The notes beneath the pieces were generated by a model that saw nothing but the letters and a program-made list of their open reading frames with translations, searched no databases and was not told where the DNA came from. The position numbers and the translations under genes were made by a program. From Paenibacillus tianmuensis (GTDB lineage: Bacteria > Bacillota > Bacilli > Paenibacillales > NBRC-103111), in the NCBI RefSeq assembly GCF_900100345.1, contig NZ_FMTT01000010.1, forward strand, positions 1 to 64,000: DNA of 64,000 nucleotides, given 5' to 3'. Below, one piece after another: positions 57,101 through 62,844 of the stretch; the stretch's first letter is position 1; every line of letters begins with the position of its first letter.

Positions 57101-58526
57101 TTCCTTGTGGGTCAAGGGATTGACCTTAGATTGGAAAAAGCTGCACGGTGCACACCAGCCCCGCCTGATCAGTCTCCCGTCGTACCCGTTCGCCAAACAA
57201 CGCATCTGGCTCCCGGCGATCCGTGTAGCACCGGCAGCACCGGTAGCACCAGTCGCACTAGTCGCACCGGAGGGCGAACTCAAGCCGATCGGACCGGCCA
57301 AAGCGTCGTCGAACCGTTCCGGCAGATCGAACCGTTCCGTCCGAACGAACGGGATCGCGCTGCAGCCGCTGTCGGCTGTCCGCGAGCCGTCCTCGGAACG
57401 GTCAGCACCCCGTCGACCGATCCAACTGTCACCTGTAGGTCAAGCGACGACGGCACCGGCCCCTGTGGAGATCAAAGTGGCGGTGCCTGCACCGTCTGTT
57501 CCGGCATCCATCCCGGCGGAGTCTTTGCAAAAAGAGCTGCAAGCGACCCTGGCCGAAGCGCTGTTCTTGCAGCCGAGCGACGTCGACGTGAACAAGGCAT
57601 TCGTGGACATGGGGCTGGACTCCATCGTCGGTGTGGAATGGGTTCGCGTGATCAATCAACAGTACGGCACGGACATCCCGGCGACCAAAGTCTATGACTA
57701 CCCGACCATCCGCGAGTTTGCCGGCTACATCGCAAACGTGTTGAGCAAAAACGCACCAAGAGCGGCAACGGCACCTGTACCAGCACCGACACCAGCGCCG
57801 ACGCCTGCACCAACACCTGCACCGCAAATCGAAGCTCCCAAGGCGGCTCCTTCCGTCTCGGCGGCCACCCTGCACGAAGAATTGCGCGCAAGTCTCGCAG
57901 ACGCGTTGTTCCTGCAAGCGGCCGACATCGACCTCGACAAAAAGTTCGTCGACATGGGGCTGGATTCCATCGTCGGAGTGGAATGGATTCGCGTGATCAA
58001 CCAGCAGTACGGCACCGACATCCCGGCGACCAAAGTCTATGACTACCCGACCGTCCGCGAATTGGCCACCTATCTGTCAAAATCCCTGAAGGTGCAGCCG
58101 AGCGAACCTAGCCAGCCAGAGATCAAAACGGCGAGCCCGATCCCCAGTGCCCCGTCCGCAGAGGCGTTGCAAGAAGAACTGCGCACCAGTCTCGCAGACG
58201 CGCTGTTCCTGCAGCCAAGCGACATCGACCTCGACAGGAAGTTCGTCGACATGGGCCTGGACTCCATCGTCGGAGTGGAATGGATTCGCGTAATCAACCA
58301 GCAACATGGCACCGACATCCCGGCGACCAAAGTCTACGACTACCCGACCCTTCGCGAATTCGCCGCCTACTTGAGCAAGCAGCTGCACAAGCATCCGATC
58401 GCGGAACAGCCGGCAACGGAGCTCTCCGTAGACGATCTGCTCTTGCAGGTGTATGAAGGGAATCTCGACAGCGAGCAAGCCGATCAATTGCTTCAGCAGT
58501 TCAAAATCAAGGAGGAAGTAAAATGA
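42180..58526 (+). CDS. Trans-AT polyketide synthase D (KR-ACP / KS-DH-ACP / KS-DH-KR-ACP / KS-KR-ACP*-ACP / KS-ACP-ACP-ACP)
   Basis: 5448 residues. ATG 42180 is chosen for the GAGGAGG 6 nt upstream; an in-frame ATG at 42135 lacks one. An N-terminal helical docking segment 1-33 (NRLSKSEAIDMI) is followed by KR 55-485 and ACP 516-595 (S553), which finish module 8. Module 9: KS9 637-1050 (Cys and both His present), DH 1236-1515, ACP 1544-1625, no KR. Module 10: KS10 1677-2113, DH 2304-2587, KR 2596-3001, ACP 3026-3107. Module 11: KS11 3166-3602, KR 3771-4170, Ser-less ACP-like fold 4191-4264 (GFDP, Pro4224), ACP 4282-4357 (S4318). Module 12: KS12 4401-4837, a long Pro/Ala/Ser/Arg linker, then three ACPs (S5148, S5263, S5362), each DSIVGVEW with Trp six residues after Ser, the mark of beta-branching ACPs. 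No KR or DH follows, so a beta-keto group is left for the HMGS cassette encoded next. The C-terminal tail (VYEGNLDSEQADQLL) is another docking-like helix pair. Confidence 0.93.
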   Translation: MKDFLQQLLSEVKHNRLSKSEAIDMIRNAQAASRNESVSEPASELLTYEEVWKEEKAAEGTPLRASKLICFLTEPEHQQAVVEAVQAVDDRVQVAFVTSGESLQDVLGDGRRDWQEVDAVLYLCPLEDASCRQDPAALVPLVQDLAKSNVQAKRLLLLGSYANELERCHLESWIALTRSLRLVLPQTQAAMFIQEGEVSLAACLPKILTELQAPSLSSVLYRSGKRYVCSVQPTDLQAGDLKVRAGGTYLITGGCGGLGYLFSEYFAKKGPVKLILTGRSALDDEKLAKIRALEQLGSQVLYVKADVCEADAMREGLAQAREQFGAIHGVVHAAGVTSDRSILEKDAESFKRILDPKIRGTQVLDELLADEEALEFVCYFSSSSAVLGDFGSGDYALANRFQMAYAAMRNEQGRPGKTLVINWPLWRDGGMGLEDEESAKIYLKTSGQRFLEVEEGLAMFDLLLSQERTQHLVMAGERRRVEHFLGLSQPEPSKAPTSQAVLSSGSGRRPEMKGFTVAQCLTWDLQELIGGILKVSRDKLDVGTNLADFGFESVSLAELAAAMTKHFGVEISPAVFFGHSTIQALVSHLESEHGEVVRAFYATERVQPERVEKQPEASLEDTIAETAATETSGAGPEPIAIIGMSGRFPQARDIDELWDILAEGRDAVTEIPEDRYDWREYYGDRSRSKWLGAIPGVREFDPLFFEISPLEAEAMDPKQRLLLQEAWRALEDAGLGKRHLNESKIGMFVGVEEGDYQMLSQGEDTSITSNHNAILAARLPYFLNFSGPVMAINTACSSGLVVAHQACLSLRNGECDAAVVAGVNLLLTPAAYLGMTEAGMLSEDGKCKAFDNGANGLVPGEAVAVVVLKRLSQALADGDPVYAVIQGSGVNYDGKTNGITAPSTVAQANLVQDVYEQHEVDPEEIDYIVTHGTGTKLGDPVEVHALQDVFKRRTQKRGYCALTSTKTNLGHTFAASGLVNLISLVQAMRHETIPASLHCETENEYIRWENSAFYVNKTSKPWTKRAGAGRVGALSSFGMSGTNAHMVVRSFEKGGNTGPQDSHYLLAFSAKTDEALQEKLQDMIAKLETDSGAAGSLAQISYTLLEGRQHFAHRLAVVVQDAQEMLRVLKQAREGVQDANVFRGKVAREKAGEPALQEQALELAGKSRELATNPAAYQEHLRTLAGLYCQGGEIAGDALFGAERPTRTNLPTYPFAREEYWVAQKAEVSALPTASQLHPLVHRNTSDFAEQRFSSTFTGAEFFLADHVVKGQKVLPGVAYLEMARKAVEQAAGLKDIRLRNVVWARPILVGEEPVEVHIALFPEAGGEVGYEVYTLQDGEEIVHSQGRAVRNAPAEEAPKWNLKELQASFVQGQYGAADCYEFFRAMGMEYGPAYQGIEQVQVGEGRVLAGLRLPSVVTDSLADYLLHPSLADAALQSAVGFLIGQEIFKPALPFALQELDVFGPCEAEMWALVRYSAGSRPEEKVQKLDVDLCDKEGSVRIRLKGYTSRVLEAGAVAEDEQAAVPEKLVETSREEVAAASADPLQERAIAYLKEQVSTVLKWPVSRLDADAPLEQYGIDSMLVMKLTNQLEKTFGSLPKTLFFEYQNLRDLAGYFLDSHRAQLVRLTGDEEPAQDAAPARKPAVKETPERTALVSRRRQRFASMAHAQEEGANGRLDVAIIGVSGRYPGARNLQEFWGNLRDGEDSITEIPQERWDHSLYFDPDKNKAGKTNSKWGGFIDGVDQFDPLFFNISPREAELMDPQERLFMQTVYEAMEDAGYTRETLAKQRGRGLDGNVGVYVGVMYEEYQLYGAQETLLGRPIALAGSPASIANRVSYFFNLHGPSLAVDTMCSSSLTAIHLACQSLQQGGCELAIAGGVNVSIHPNKYILLGQGKFASSKGRCESFGEGGDGYVPGEGVGAVLLKPLSKAIEDGDQIYGVIKATAINHGGKTNGYTVPNPNAQANVIEQALRQAGLDPSMVSYIEAHGTGTSLGDPIEIAGLTKAFQATANAKLQSCAIGSAKSNIGHCESAAGIAGVTKVLLQMKHRQLAPSLHAKVLNPNIDFDATPFVVQQELAEWKRPLVEIGGQVREVPRIAGISSFGAGGSNAHVIIEEYVPAEPLRTPVEVSPQNPVLLVLSAKNEQRLRQQAENLLAALQEGRFADEDLADMAYTLQVGREAMEERLAVVAGSVQQLVRKLEAFISGQEEISKLFRGQVKGNRDTFSLFAADEELQEAIEKWIQRRKLSKLADLWVKGLALDWSKLWGEELPRRISLPTYPFAKQRCWAPQLERPPVVRAGLTTDALHPLLHRNTSDFSEQRYSTSLTGQEFFLADHVVKGQRVLPGVAYLEMARAAVELAAGAPDEDTQFLRLKNVVWTHPVTVGERPVEVHIGLCEEEDGTISYEIFSGVDANIHSQGRAVVMGKKQVEQLPVEELKAAYSTREISASECYESFAAMGLEYGPAQRALDLLQVGDGQILARLTLPSSVTGTDSQYVLHPSLMDAALQAAIGFQLGVAPLKPALPFALQELDIYAPCTSSMWAQVRYCEGCKPGDSVQKLDIRLCDEQGNVCAHMKGFSSRVLENQADSEAFETLMLAPHWTEQAHEQQEATAYADHLVLSCEFEADVQGARCLTLQADERDIEVRFEAYAMQALEEIQRILQGKPKGKVLVQIVVPAHAEQLLLAGLSGLLKTAQMENPNLIGQLIEVDELEAVEEKLLADRNSGKEDRIRYLGSSRQVAGWREVRASADADALLTPWKEGGIYLLTGGAGGLGLVFAKEIATQAPGATLVLTGRSVLGDPQREALSELESLGARVVYKQVDVTDRAAVEKLFAELRADHGTLNGILHSAGVIRDSFIIKKTAAELTQVLAPKVRGLVNLDVASQDMALDFFVLFSSLSGGLGNPGQADYAAANAFMDQYAAHRNRRVAAGDRLGRTLSINWPLWKEGGMHVDPETEKMMMQSLGMIPLRTKSGLRAFYEGLASGQDQVLVIEGKAERIKKKLLPASVSVSPSSVAVAVDDKADSMNLRERVLGLLTQTVSRLLKVDAEELDADAELSEYGFDSITLTEFANDLNEAYKLDLMPTIFFEHPTLHEFAGYLADEFRDVFASRLTAPSSPAAPVQAETARAEVAAPLLQEATPTRATRQKRRPRTAVVQQAQSAVTEPIAIVGMSGAFPQSRDMQEFWHNLVEGIDCISEIPPERWDWRAYFGDPKTEANKTNIKWGGFLDETDKFDSLFFGISPLEAKLMDPQQRLLMTYVWKAIEDAGYSAQSLSGSKTGIFVGTGSSGYSGLITQANFPIEGYSSTGVVPSVGPNRMSYALNLHGPSEPVETACSSSLVAIHRAVSAMQNGDCDMAVVGGVNTIVTPEAHISFNKAGMLSEDGRCKTFSDAANGYVRGEGVGMLVLKKLSVAERDGDHIYGLIRSTAVNHGGRANSLTAPNPKAQADLLINAYDKAGIDPRTVTYIEAHGTGTELGDPIEINGLKSAFQELYRRTGTQEVESVHCGLGSVKTNIGHLELAAGIAGVIKVLLQLRHRTLAPTLHCETVNPYIQLEGSPFYLVREAKRWEALQDAAGQDLPRRAGVSSFGFGGVNAHVVIEEYLPKEQPRSKTETSTENPVVIALSAKNEQRLQEQVRQLCNALVAQEFADEDLASIAYTLQVGRDAMEERLALVVTSVEEMERRLQAFLQGQTGLNGVWRGQVKRGKASSAEAAAHPESRGAEQIAELWVKGQFSDWNRLYGENRPRRLSLPTYPFAKERHWISQAQDAYEALLFEPIWTEQAVVPQSSPPSLAQHLVLLCEVEAKLDSLQYRILQAGSAALAERFQAYVAQVFTEIQTLLQNKPKGKVLMQIAVPSQADSQLFTALSGLLRTAQLENPNFIGQVIEVESGAGLEARLQENLHALQDDHVRYQNGKRLVAGWREVEIDQERAPVPWRSGGIYLLTGGAGGIGMIVAEEIARQAANPTLILAGRSPLSDAGQARLRKLRGMGACVEYRQVDVSSAPEVTRLIEGICEKYGTLHGILHGAGVNRDQFIFKKTQEELAEVLAPKVAGLVHLDAASKGLNLDFFVLFSSVAAVFGNLGQADYATANAFLDAFANSRGGRILSINWPLWQEGGMRVDEETEKLLLQRMGMIPLRTQTGLQALYRGLATGKDQVMVLEGKRAQIKQTLHSEPVHATSASSTAVLPPLEAALLHMVSELLNVKGNEIDPDAQLTEYGFDPYLLSELAQKINRQYGLELTPASLYETTLRQVAERIEARAAKAEAAEVVTPAKEQDAALRAKTLHALKVLFSETTDIRANQLDAEEPLESYGIDSLMISKLNQKLAVIFGDLSKTLFFEYRTLGALADYFVEEERTACQRWTGYEAPVAADASVAQPPARPVERIAPVAPLPTKPNEREPIAIIGISGRYPKSPSLQHYWENLKAGRDCVSEVPSERWSLDDFYHPNQDEAMRQGKSYSKWGGFVDGFADFDPQFFNLSPRGTINIDPQERLFLEESWKALEDAGYTKERIADQHEGRVGVFVGVTKTGFELYGPDLWKQGEKIFPRTSFASVANRVSYFLNLNGPSMPVDTMCSSSLSAIHEACEHLYRGDCEMAIAGGVNLYLHPSTYVFLSAQRMLSTDGQCKSFGLNGNGFVPGEGVGAVLLKPLSQALADGDQIHALIRASRVNHGGKTNGYTVPNPTAQGDLIFETLERAGLNARQVSYIEAHGTGTELGDPIEITGLTQAFRRHTKDTGFCAIGSVKSNIGHLEAAAGIAGLAKIVMQMKHGQLAPSLHAQELNPNIQFGKTPFVVQQELTDWKRPVVEIDGKEQEGPRIAGLSSFGAGGANAHILIEEYRPEQASGTQARVTPQNPAVIVLSARQEEQLRQQALQLLAAVEDGRITEANLSDAAYMLQVGREPMEERLALVVGSLQEMTDKLKRYAAGETGVEDLYRGQFRRNNEDLMLFAADEDMALTIEAWIAKRKFGKLLSLWVKGLTLDWKKLHGAHQPRLISLPSYPFAKQRIWLPAIRVAPAAPVAPVALVAPEGELKPIGPAKASSNRSGRSNRSVRTNGIALQPLSAVREPSSERSAPRRPIQLSPVGQATTAPAPVEIKVAVPAPSVPASIPAESLQKELQATLAEALFLQPSDVDVNKAFVDMGLDSIVGVEWVRVINQQYGTDIPATKVYDYPTIREFAGYIANVLSKNAPRAATAPVPAPTPAPTPAPTPAPQIEAPKAAPSVSAATLHEELRASLADALFLQAADIDLDKKFVDMGLDSIVGVEWIRVINQQYGTDIPATKVYDYPTVRELATYLSKSLKVQPSEPSQPEIKTASPIPSAPSAEALQEELRTSLADALFLQPSDIDLDRKFVDMGLDSIVGVEWIRVINQQHGTDIPATKVYDYPTLREFAAYLSKQLHKHPIAEQPATELSVDDLLLQVYEGNLDSEQADQLLQQFKIKEEVK
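57525..58385 (+). repeat. Three tandem beta-branching ACP repeats
   Basis: Three ACP-coding units of about 225 bp (57525-57750, 57870-58095, 58155-58385) encode nearly the same protein, sharing FVDMGLDSIVGVEW and GTDIPATKVYDYPT. The second and third are especially close at the nucleotide level, pointing to recent duplication or gene conversion. The linker between the first two (about 57771-57828) is itself a degenerate repeat encoding PAPTPAPTPAPTPAP. Multiple copies of the branching ACP are common in HMGS-containing pathways. Confidence 0.9.
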
Positions 58527-58771
58527 CCAAACAAGAGATCTTTGAAGTCGTCGTCCGCAATACCCGTGAAGTGCTCCCGGAGCTGGAAGGTCACACCTTC
58601 CAGCCGACGGACCAACTGGCCAATCTTGGCGCGAATTCGGTGGATCGCGCGGAGATCGTCATGATGACCATCGAAGAGCTGGACCTGAAGATCCCGCGCG
58701 TCGAGCTGTCCACGGCGAAAAACATCGGTGAACTGGTCGAGGTCCTCTATGGCAAGCTCCAGACCGCCTGA
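58523..58771 (+). CDS. Stand-alone acyl carrier protein of the HMGS cassette (AcpK-like)
   Basis: An 82-residue discrete ACP whose phosphopantetheine Ser is S39 in LGANSVDRAEIV, the pattern of donor ACPs in beta-branching cassettes rather than the GxDSI pattern of the modular ACPs. It would be loaded with malonate by the trans AT, decarboxylated to acetyl-ACP by the next gene product, and used by the HMG synthase. Its ATG overlaps the PKS D stop by 4 bp (ATGA), with AGGAGG in front, so the two are translationally coupled. Confidence 0.92.
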   Translation: MTKQEIFEVVVRNTREVLPELEGHTFQPTDQLANLGANSVDRAEIVMMTIEELDLKIPRVELSTAKNIGELVEVLYGKLQTA

Positions 58772-60014
58772 GTTGCTCATCACGGGCCTTGGCGTCACCT
58801 CGGCCATCGGGCAGGGCAAGTCGGATTTTACCTCCGCTCTGCTGGCAGGCCGCCATGCGTTCGGCGTGATGCAACGCCCGGGCAGACAAAAAGGAACCTC
58901 CTTCCTCGGAGCGGAGGTTCCTTCCTTGTCTCTTCCGGAGCGTTTTACCAAACGGCTGTTGCGCACGCTCTCTTTTTCCGGGCAAGTGGCGCTGGCCACC
59001 TTGCAAGAGGCGTGGGACGAAGCGCAGCTCAGCACGGTCGACCCGTCCCGCATCGGCCTTGTGGTAGGCGGCTCCAACCTGCAGCAGCGCGAACTGCTGC
59101 AAACGCATGAATCCTACGGGGACCAGCTCGACTTTCTGCGTCCGACCTACGGACTCTCTTTTCTGGACAGCGACCTGAGCGGCCTGTGTACCGAACAGTT
59201 CGGCATACGCGGGTTCGGCTACACGATCGGCGGGGCTTCGGCCAGCGGACAGTTGGCGGTCTTGCAGGCCGCTGAAGCGGTTCGTTCGGGACAAGTTGAT
59301 GTCTGCCTCGCGATGGGAGGCTTGATGGATCTGTCCTACATGGAGCTTCAGGGATTACGAGCACTCGGCGCGATGGGAAGCGACCGCTATGCGGACGACC
59401 CAGCTCGGGCATGCCGTCCGTTTGACAAGGGACGCGACGGGTTCATTTACGGGGAAGGATGCGGCGTCATCGTGATCGAACGGGCCGAACATGCGATCCA
59501 ACGGCAGGTCCGACCCTACGCGAGCGTGGTCGGCTGGGGCCTGGCGATGGATGCCAACCGCAACCCGAACCCCTCGTGCGAGGGGGAGGTTCGAGTGATT
59601 CGACAAGCGCTGGAACGAGCGGGCCTGTCACCCGAGGAGATCGACTACATCAACCCGCATGGAACGGGATCGGGGATCGGCGATGAGACCGAATTGCAGG
59701 CTCTGCGCGAATGCGGGCTGCTTGCGGCGCGCATCAACGCCACCAAGTCGATCACGGGCCACGGGCTGACGGCGGCCGGCGCTGTGGAGATCGTCGCCAC
59801 GCTGCTGCAGATGAGAGCGTCTCAGCTGCATCCGACCCGCAACTTGGAGGACCCGATGGACATCGAGTTCAACTGGGTGCGTGGAGAAGCGGAGCCGCAT
59901 GACATGCACAGAGCCCTGAGCCTGAGCATGGGATTTGGCGGCGTTAACACCGCCATCTGTTTACAACGAGTAAGAGGAGGACGACTATGGCTGCCGTCGG
60001 TATCGAAGCGATGA
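58749..60014 (+). CDS. KS-like malonyl-ACP decarboxylase of the HMGS cassette (PksF-type)
   Basis: A 421-residue thiolase-fold protein with KS architecture, in which the nucleophilic Cys is replaced by Ser (GGASASG, S164) while both His are kept (H304 in PHGTGSG, H338 in TGHG). This Cys-to-Ser form is characteristic of PksF-type enzymes that decarboxylate malonyl-ACP to acetyl-ACP instead of condensing. I chose ATG 58749, which has GAGG 6 nt upstream and overlaps the ACP gene by 23 bp; an upstream in-frame ATG at 58728 is less likely. The 3' end overlaps the HMGS gene by 28 bp, adding a short non-conserved tail (GGRLWLPSVSKR). Confidence 0.92.
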   Translation: MASSRPPELLITGLGVTSAIGQGKSDFTSALLAGRHAFGVMQRPGRQKGTSFLGAEVPSLSLPERFTKRLLRTLSFSGQVALATLQEAWDEAQLSTVDPSRIGLVVGGSNLQQRELLQTHESYGDQLDFLRPTYGLSFLDSDLSGLCTEQFGIRGFGYTIGGASASGQLAVLQAAEAVRSGQVDVCLAMGGLMDLSYMELQGLRALGAMGSDRYADDPARACRPFDKGRDGFIYGEGCGVIVIERAEHAIQRQVRPYASVVGWGLAMDANRNPNPSCEGEVRVIRQALERAGLSPEEIDYINPHGTGSGIGDETELQALRECGLLAARINATKSITGHGLTAAGAVEIVATLLQMRASQLHPTRNLEDPMDIEFNWVRGEAEPHDMHRALSLSMGFGGVNTAICLQRVRGGRLWLPSVSKR

Positions 60015-61246
60015 ATGTGTTCGGGGGGACCGCGTATCTCGATGTCATGGATCTGGCCAGACATCGAAACCTGGACATCCCCAGATTTGAAAATTTGCTG
60101 ATGAAGCAAAAGGCGGTCGCCTTGCCGTTTGAAGACCCGGTGACATTTGCCGTCAACGCGGCCAAGTCGGTGGTCGATGCGCTGTCCGAGGAAGAAAAAA
60201 ACCGCATCGAACTGCTGATCACCTGCACGGAATCCGGGATCGACTTCGGCAAGTCGCTCAGCACCTACGTGCATCATCATCTGGGACTGAGCCGTACCTG
60301 CCGCCTGTTCGAGATCAAGCAAGCCTGCTATTCGGGCACAGCCGGTTTCCAGATGGCGATCAACTTCATCCTCTCCCAAGTCTCGCCCGGAGCCAAAGCG
60401 CTCGTCGTCGCCACGGACATCTCCCGGTTCCTGGCCGTCGAAGGCGGAGATGCGCTCAGCGAAGACTGGTCGTTCGCCGAACCGAGCGGAGGCGCAGGCG
60501 CGGTGGCGCTTCTGGTCAGCGACAAGCCGCACGTGTTCCAAGTCGATGTCGGAGCCAACGGATATTACGGCTACGAGGTGATGGACACCTGCCGCCCAGT
60601 GGCCGACAGCGAAGCGGGCGACGCGGACCTCTCCCTGCTCTCGTATCTGGATTGCTGCGAGAATGCGTTCCTGGAATACCAGCGCCGCGTCGCCGATGTC
60701 GAGTACCGCGACACGTTCCAGTACCTGTCCTTCCACACGCCGTTTGGCGGCATGGTCAAAGGCGCGCACCGCACGATGATGCGCAAGATCGCCAAGGTCA
60801 AAGGCCCGGAGATCGAAGCCGATTTCCAACAGCGCGTGGTGCCGGGTCTGACCTACTGCCAGCGCGTGGGCAACATCATGGGGGCCACCGTTCTGCTCTC
60901 CTTGGCGAGCACGATCGACAACGGACAGTTTGAAGGGAACAAGCGCATCGGGATCTTCTCCTATGGCTCGGGCTGCTGCTCCGAATTTTACAGCGGCGTT
61001 GTCACCCCTCGCAGTCAAGAAGTCCTGCGCGGCTTCAAGCTTCAAGAGCAACTGAACAACCGCTACCGACTGTCGATGGACGAATATGAAAAGATTCTCC
61101 ACAGCAGCAGCGCCGTCAAATTCGGCACCCGCAATGTCAAGCTGGACTTGAACCTGATCCCGGGCGCCCTCGCTTCCGGGCAAGCCGGACAGCGCCTGTA
61201 TCTGGAAGAGATCTCAGAATTCCATCGAGAATACCGGTGGTGCTGA
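59987..61246 (+). CDS. 3-hydroxy-3-methylglutaryl-ACP synthase (HMGS, PksG-type)
   Basis: It condenses acetyl-ACP with the beta-keto group of the chain held on the tandem ACPs of PKS D, starting a beta-branch. The 419-residue length is right for the family. Catalytic residues are visible: E82 in CTESGID, C114 in KQACYSGTAGF and H250 in SFHTPFGG. GAGGAGG precedes the ATG; the start overlaps the decarboxylase gene by 28 bp and the stop overlaps the ECH1 start (TGATG). Primary-metabolism HMG-CoA synthase is unlikely because of the surrounding AcpK, decarboxylase and ECH genes. Confidence 0.95.
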   Translation: MAAVGIEAMNVFGGTAYLDVMDLARHRNLDIPRFENLLMKQKAVALPFEDPVTFAVNAAKSVVDALSEEEKNRIELLITCTESGIDFGKSLSTYVHHHLGLSRTCRLFEIKQACYSGTAGFQMAINFILSQVSPGAKALVVATDISRFLAVEGGDALSEDWSFAEPSGGAGAVALLVSDKPHVFQVDVGANGYYGYEVMDTCRPVADSEAGDADLSLLSYLDCCENAFLEYQRRVADVEYRDTFQYLSFHTPFGGMVKGAHRTMMRKIAKVKGPEIEADFQQRVVPGLTYCQRVGNIMGATVLLSLASTIDNGQFEGNKRIGIFSYGSGCCSEFYSGVVTPRSQEVLRGFKLQEQLNNRYRLSMDEYEKILHSSSAVKFGTRNVKLDLNLIPGALASGQAGQRLYLEEISEFHREYRWC

Positions 61247-62019
61247 TGAACACGGCCGCCTACGAGACGATCCGGGTGCGGATGCAAGGCCCGGTGTGCT
61301 TTTTGCAGTTCAACCGTCCCGAGGCGAAGAACACGATCAACGAGCGCTTGGTGTACGAGTGTCGCCAGGTGATCGATCACTGCCGGGAACAGGCTTCGAT
61401 CCTCGTGCTGGAGGGGTTGCCGGACGTGTTCTGCTTCGGGGCCGATTTTCAAGAGCTGCATGAGAAAAAGGCGAGCGGGCAGAGCCTCGACCCGTCACCG
61501 GAGCCGCTGTACGACCTGTGGCTCGATCTGGCGACTGGCCCGTTTATCACCATCTCGCACGTTCGCGGCAAGGTCAACGCAGGCGGCGTCGGGTTTGTCG
61601 CCGCCTGCGATATCGTGCTGGCGGATGAAACGGCGGAGTTCTCCTTGTCCGAATTGCTCTTCGGACTTCTGCCGGCATGCGTGCTGCCGTTTTTGATCCG
61701 GCGGATCGGTTTTCAGAAGGCGAACTATCTGACGCTGATGACGCAGCCGGTCAACGTCCGACAAGCCGTGGAGTGGGGGCTTGTCGATGCCTGCGATGCA
61801 GAGAGCGAGACCTTGCTTCGCAAGCATCTCATGCGGCTGCGCTATGTGCCCAAGCGCGGCATCGAGCGATACAAGCGCTTGATGAACAGCTTGCAGGACG
61901 GTCTGCACCGCGCCAAGCCGTTGGCGCTCGAAGCGAACCGGGAAGTGTTTGCAGATCCGCGCAACCAAGAGCTGATTTTCCGTTATATCGAAACGGGGCA
62001 ATTCCCGTGGGAGAGCTGA
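61246..62019 (+). CDS. Enoyl-CoA hydratase-like dehydratase ECH1 (PksH-type)
   Basis: A 257-residue crotonase-fold protein, predicted to dehydrate the HMG-type intermediate on the tandem ACPs. Oxyanion-hole segments are recognisable at VFCFGADFQELHE and KVNAGGVGFVAACDIV. The order HMGS-ECH1-ECH2 and the CFGADF segment (rather than CSGG as in the next gene) point to the dehydratase. The ATG at 61246 shares its A with the HMGS stop (TGATG), so re-initiation by the same ribosome is likely; an in-frame GTG at 61237 would add only three residues. Confidence 0.9.
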   Translation: MNTAAYETIRVRMQGPVCFLQFNRPEAKNTINERLVYECRQVIDHCREQASILVLEGLPDVFCFGADFQELHEKKASGQSLDPSPEPLYDLWLDLATGPFITISHVRGKVNAGGVGFVAACDIVLADETAEFSLSELLFGLLPACVLPFLIRRIGFQKANYLTLMTQPVNVRQAVEWGLVDACDAESETLLRKHLMRLRYVPKRGIERYKRLMNSLQDGLHRAKPLALEANREVFADPRNQELIFRYIETGQFPWES

Positions 62020-62041
62020 TCCACGGAGAGTGGAGGAGAAC

Positions 62042-62791
62042 ATGACGAATCCAGTGGTGGAGTGCAGAGAGATCGAGACGGGGATCGTGCAAGTGACCTT
62101 GCAGGATCGGGAACAGAAGAACACCTTTACCGAAGGGCTGGTGCGCGGCCTGATCGAAGCGTTCGAGGAGATCGCCGCGAATGAACGCTGCAAGGCGGTC
62201 ATCCTCACCGGCTATGGCAATTATTTTTGCTCCGGCGGCACGATGGAAGGGCTGCTGGCGATTCATGAAGGAAGAGGCCGGTTCACCGATGCGAACGTCT
62301 ACGCGCTCGCCTTGGAGTGCAAGGTTCCGGTGATCGCCGCGATGCAAGGGCACGCGATCGGCGGCGGGTTTGTCGTCGGGCTGTTTGCCGACTTTGTGAT
62401 CTTGAGCCGTGAGAGCGTGTACACGACCAATTTTATGCGATTTGGATTCACACCCGGCATGGGGGCTACCTACATCGTGCTGAAGAAGTTGGGCTTCTCC
62501 CTCGGAGAAGAGATGCTGATGAGCGCCAACAATTACAGAGGCGCCGATTTGGAAAAAAGGGGCGTGCCGTTCCCCGTCGTTCCGCGTGAAGACGTGATGA
62601 ACCGGGCGCTGCAGCTGGCGCGCCAACTGGCAGAAAAACCGAGAGTGTCGCTGATCACCTTGAAGGACCATCTGGTCCGACCGATTCGGGAGGAACTGCC
62701 TCGCGTGATCGAGCAAGAGATGGCCATGCATGAAAAGACATTCCATGAACCGGAAGTGAAAGACAGAATCATCTCCCTGTTCGGAAATTAA
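62042..62791 (+). CDS. Enoyl-CoA hydratase-like decarboxylase ECH2 (PksI-type)
   Basis: A 249-residue crotonase-fold protein, predicted to decarboxylate the glutaconyl intermediate left by ECH1, leaving a methyl (or exomethylene) branch. The oxyanion-hole segments are YFCSGGTMEGLL and QGHAIGGGFVVGLFADF. GGAGGAG lies just upstream of the ATG at 62042, 22 bp after ECH1. It completes the classic ACP-KS-HMGS-ECH1-ECH2 set needed for one beta-branch. Confidence 0.92.
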   Translation: MTNPVVECREIETGIVQVTLQDREQKNTFTEGLVRGLIEAFEEIAANERCKAVILTGYGNYFCSGGTMEGLLAIHEGRGRFTDANVYALALECKVPVIAAMQGHAIGGGFVVGLFADFVILSRESVYTTNFMRFGFTPGMGATYIVLKKLGFSLGEEMLMSANNYRGADLEKRGVPFPVVPREDVMNRALQLARQLAEKPRVSLITLKDHLVRPIREELPRVIEQEMAMHEKTFHEPEVKDRIISLFGN

Positions 62792-62810
62792 CAAGCACTC
62801 GCCGTGCTTG
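62792..62810. terminator. Short hairpin after ECH2, weak or partial terminator
   Basis: CAAGCAC (62792-62798) pairs with GTGCTTG (62804-62810) around TCGCC. No T run follows directly, so termination would be weak; it may instead be a 3'-end stabiliser. The arms are the same 7-mers as in the outer part of the terminator at 2193-2248. Confidence 0.4.
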
Positions 62811-62844
62811 CGACCATACATTTTGCTGTAAAAGAGGGGTTCAG

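Noticed and set aside
6429-58526. NRPS domains, cis AT, cis ER or thioesterase domains in the PKS genes
   Set aside because: None of their core motifs was found in any of the four giant proteins.
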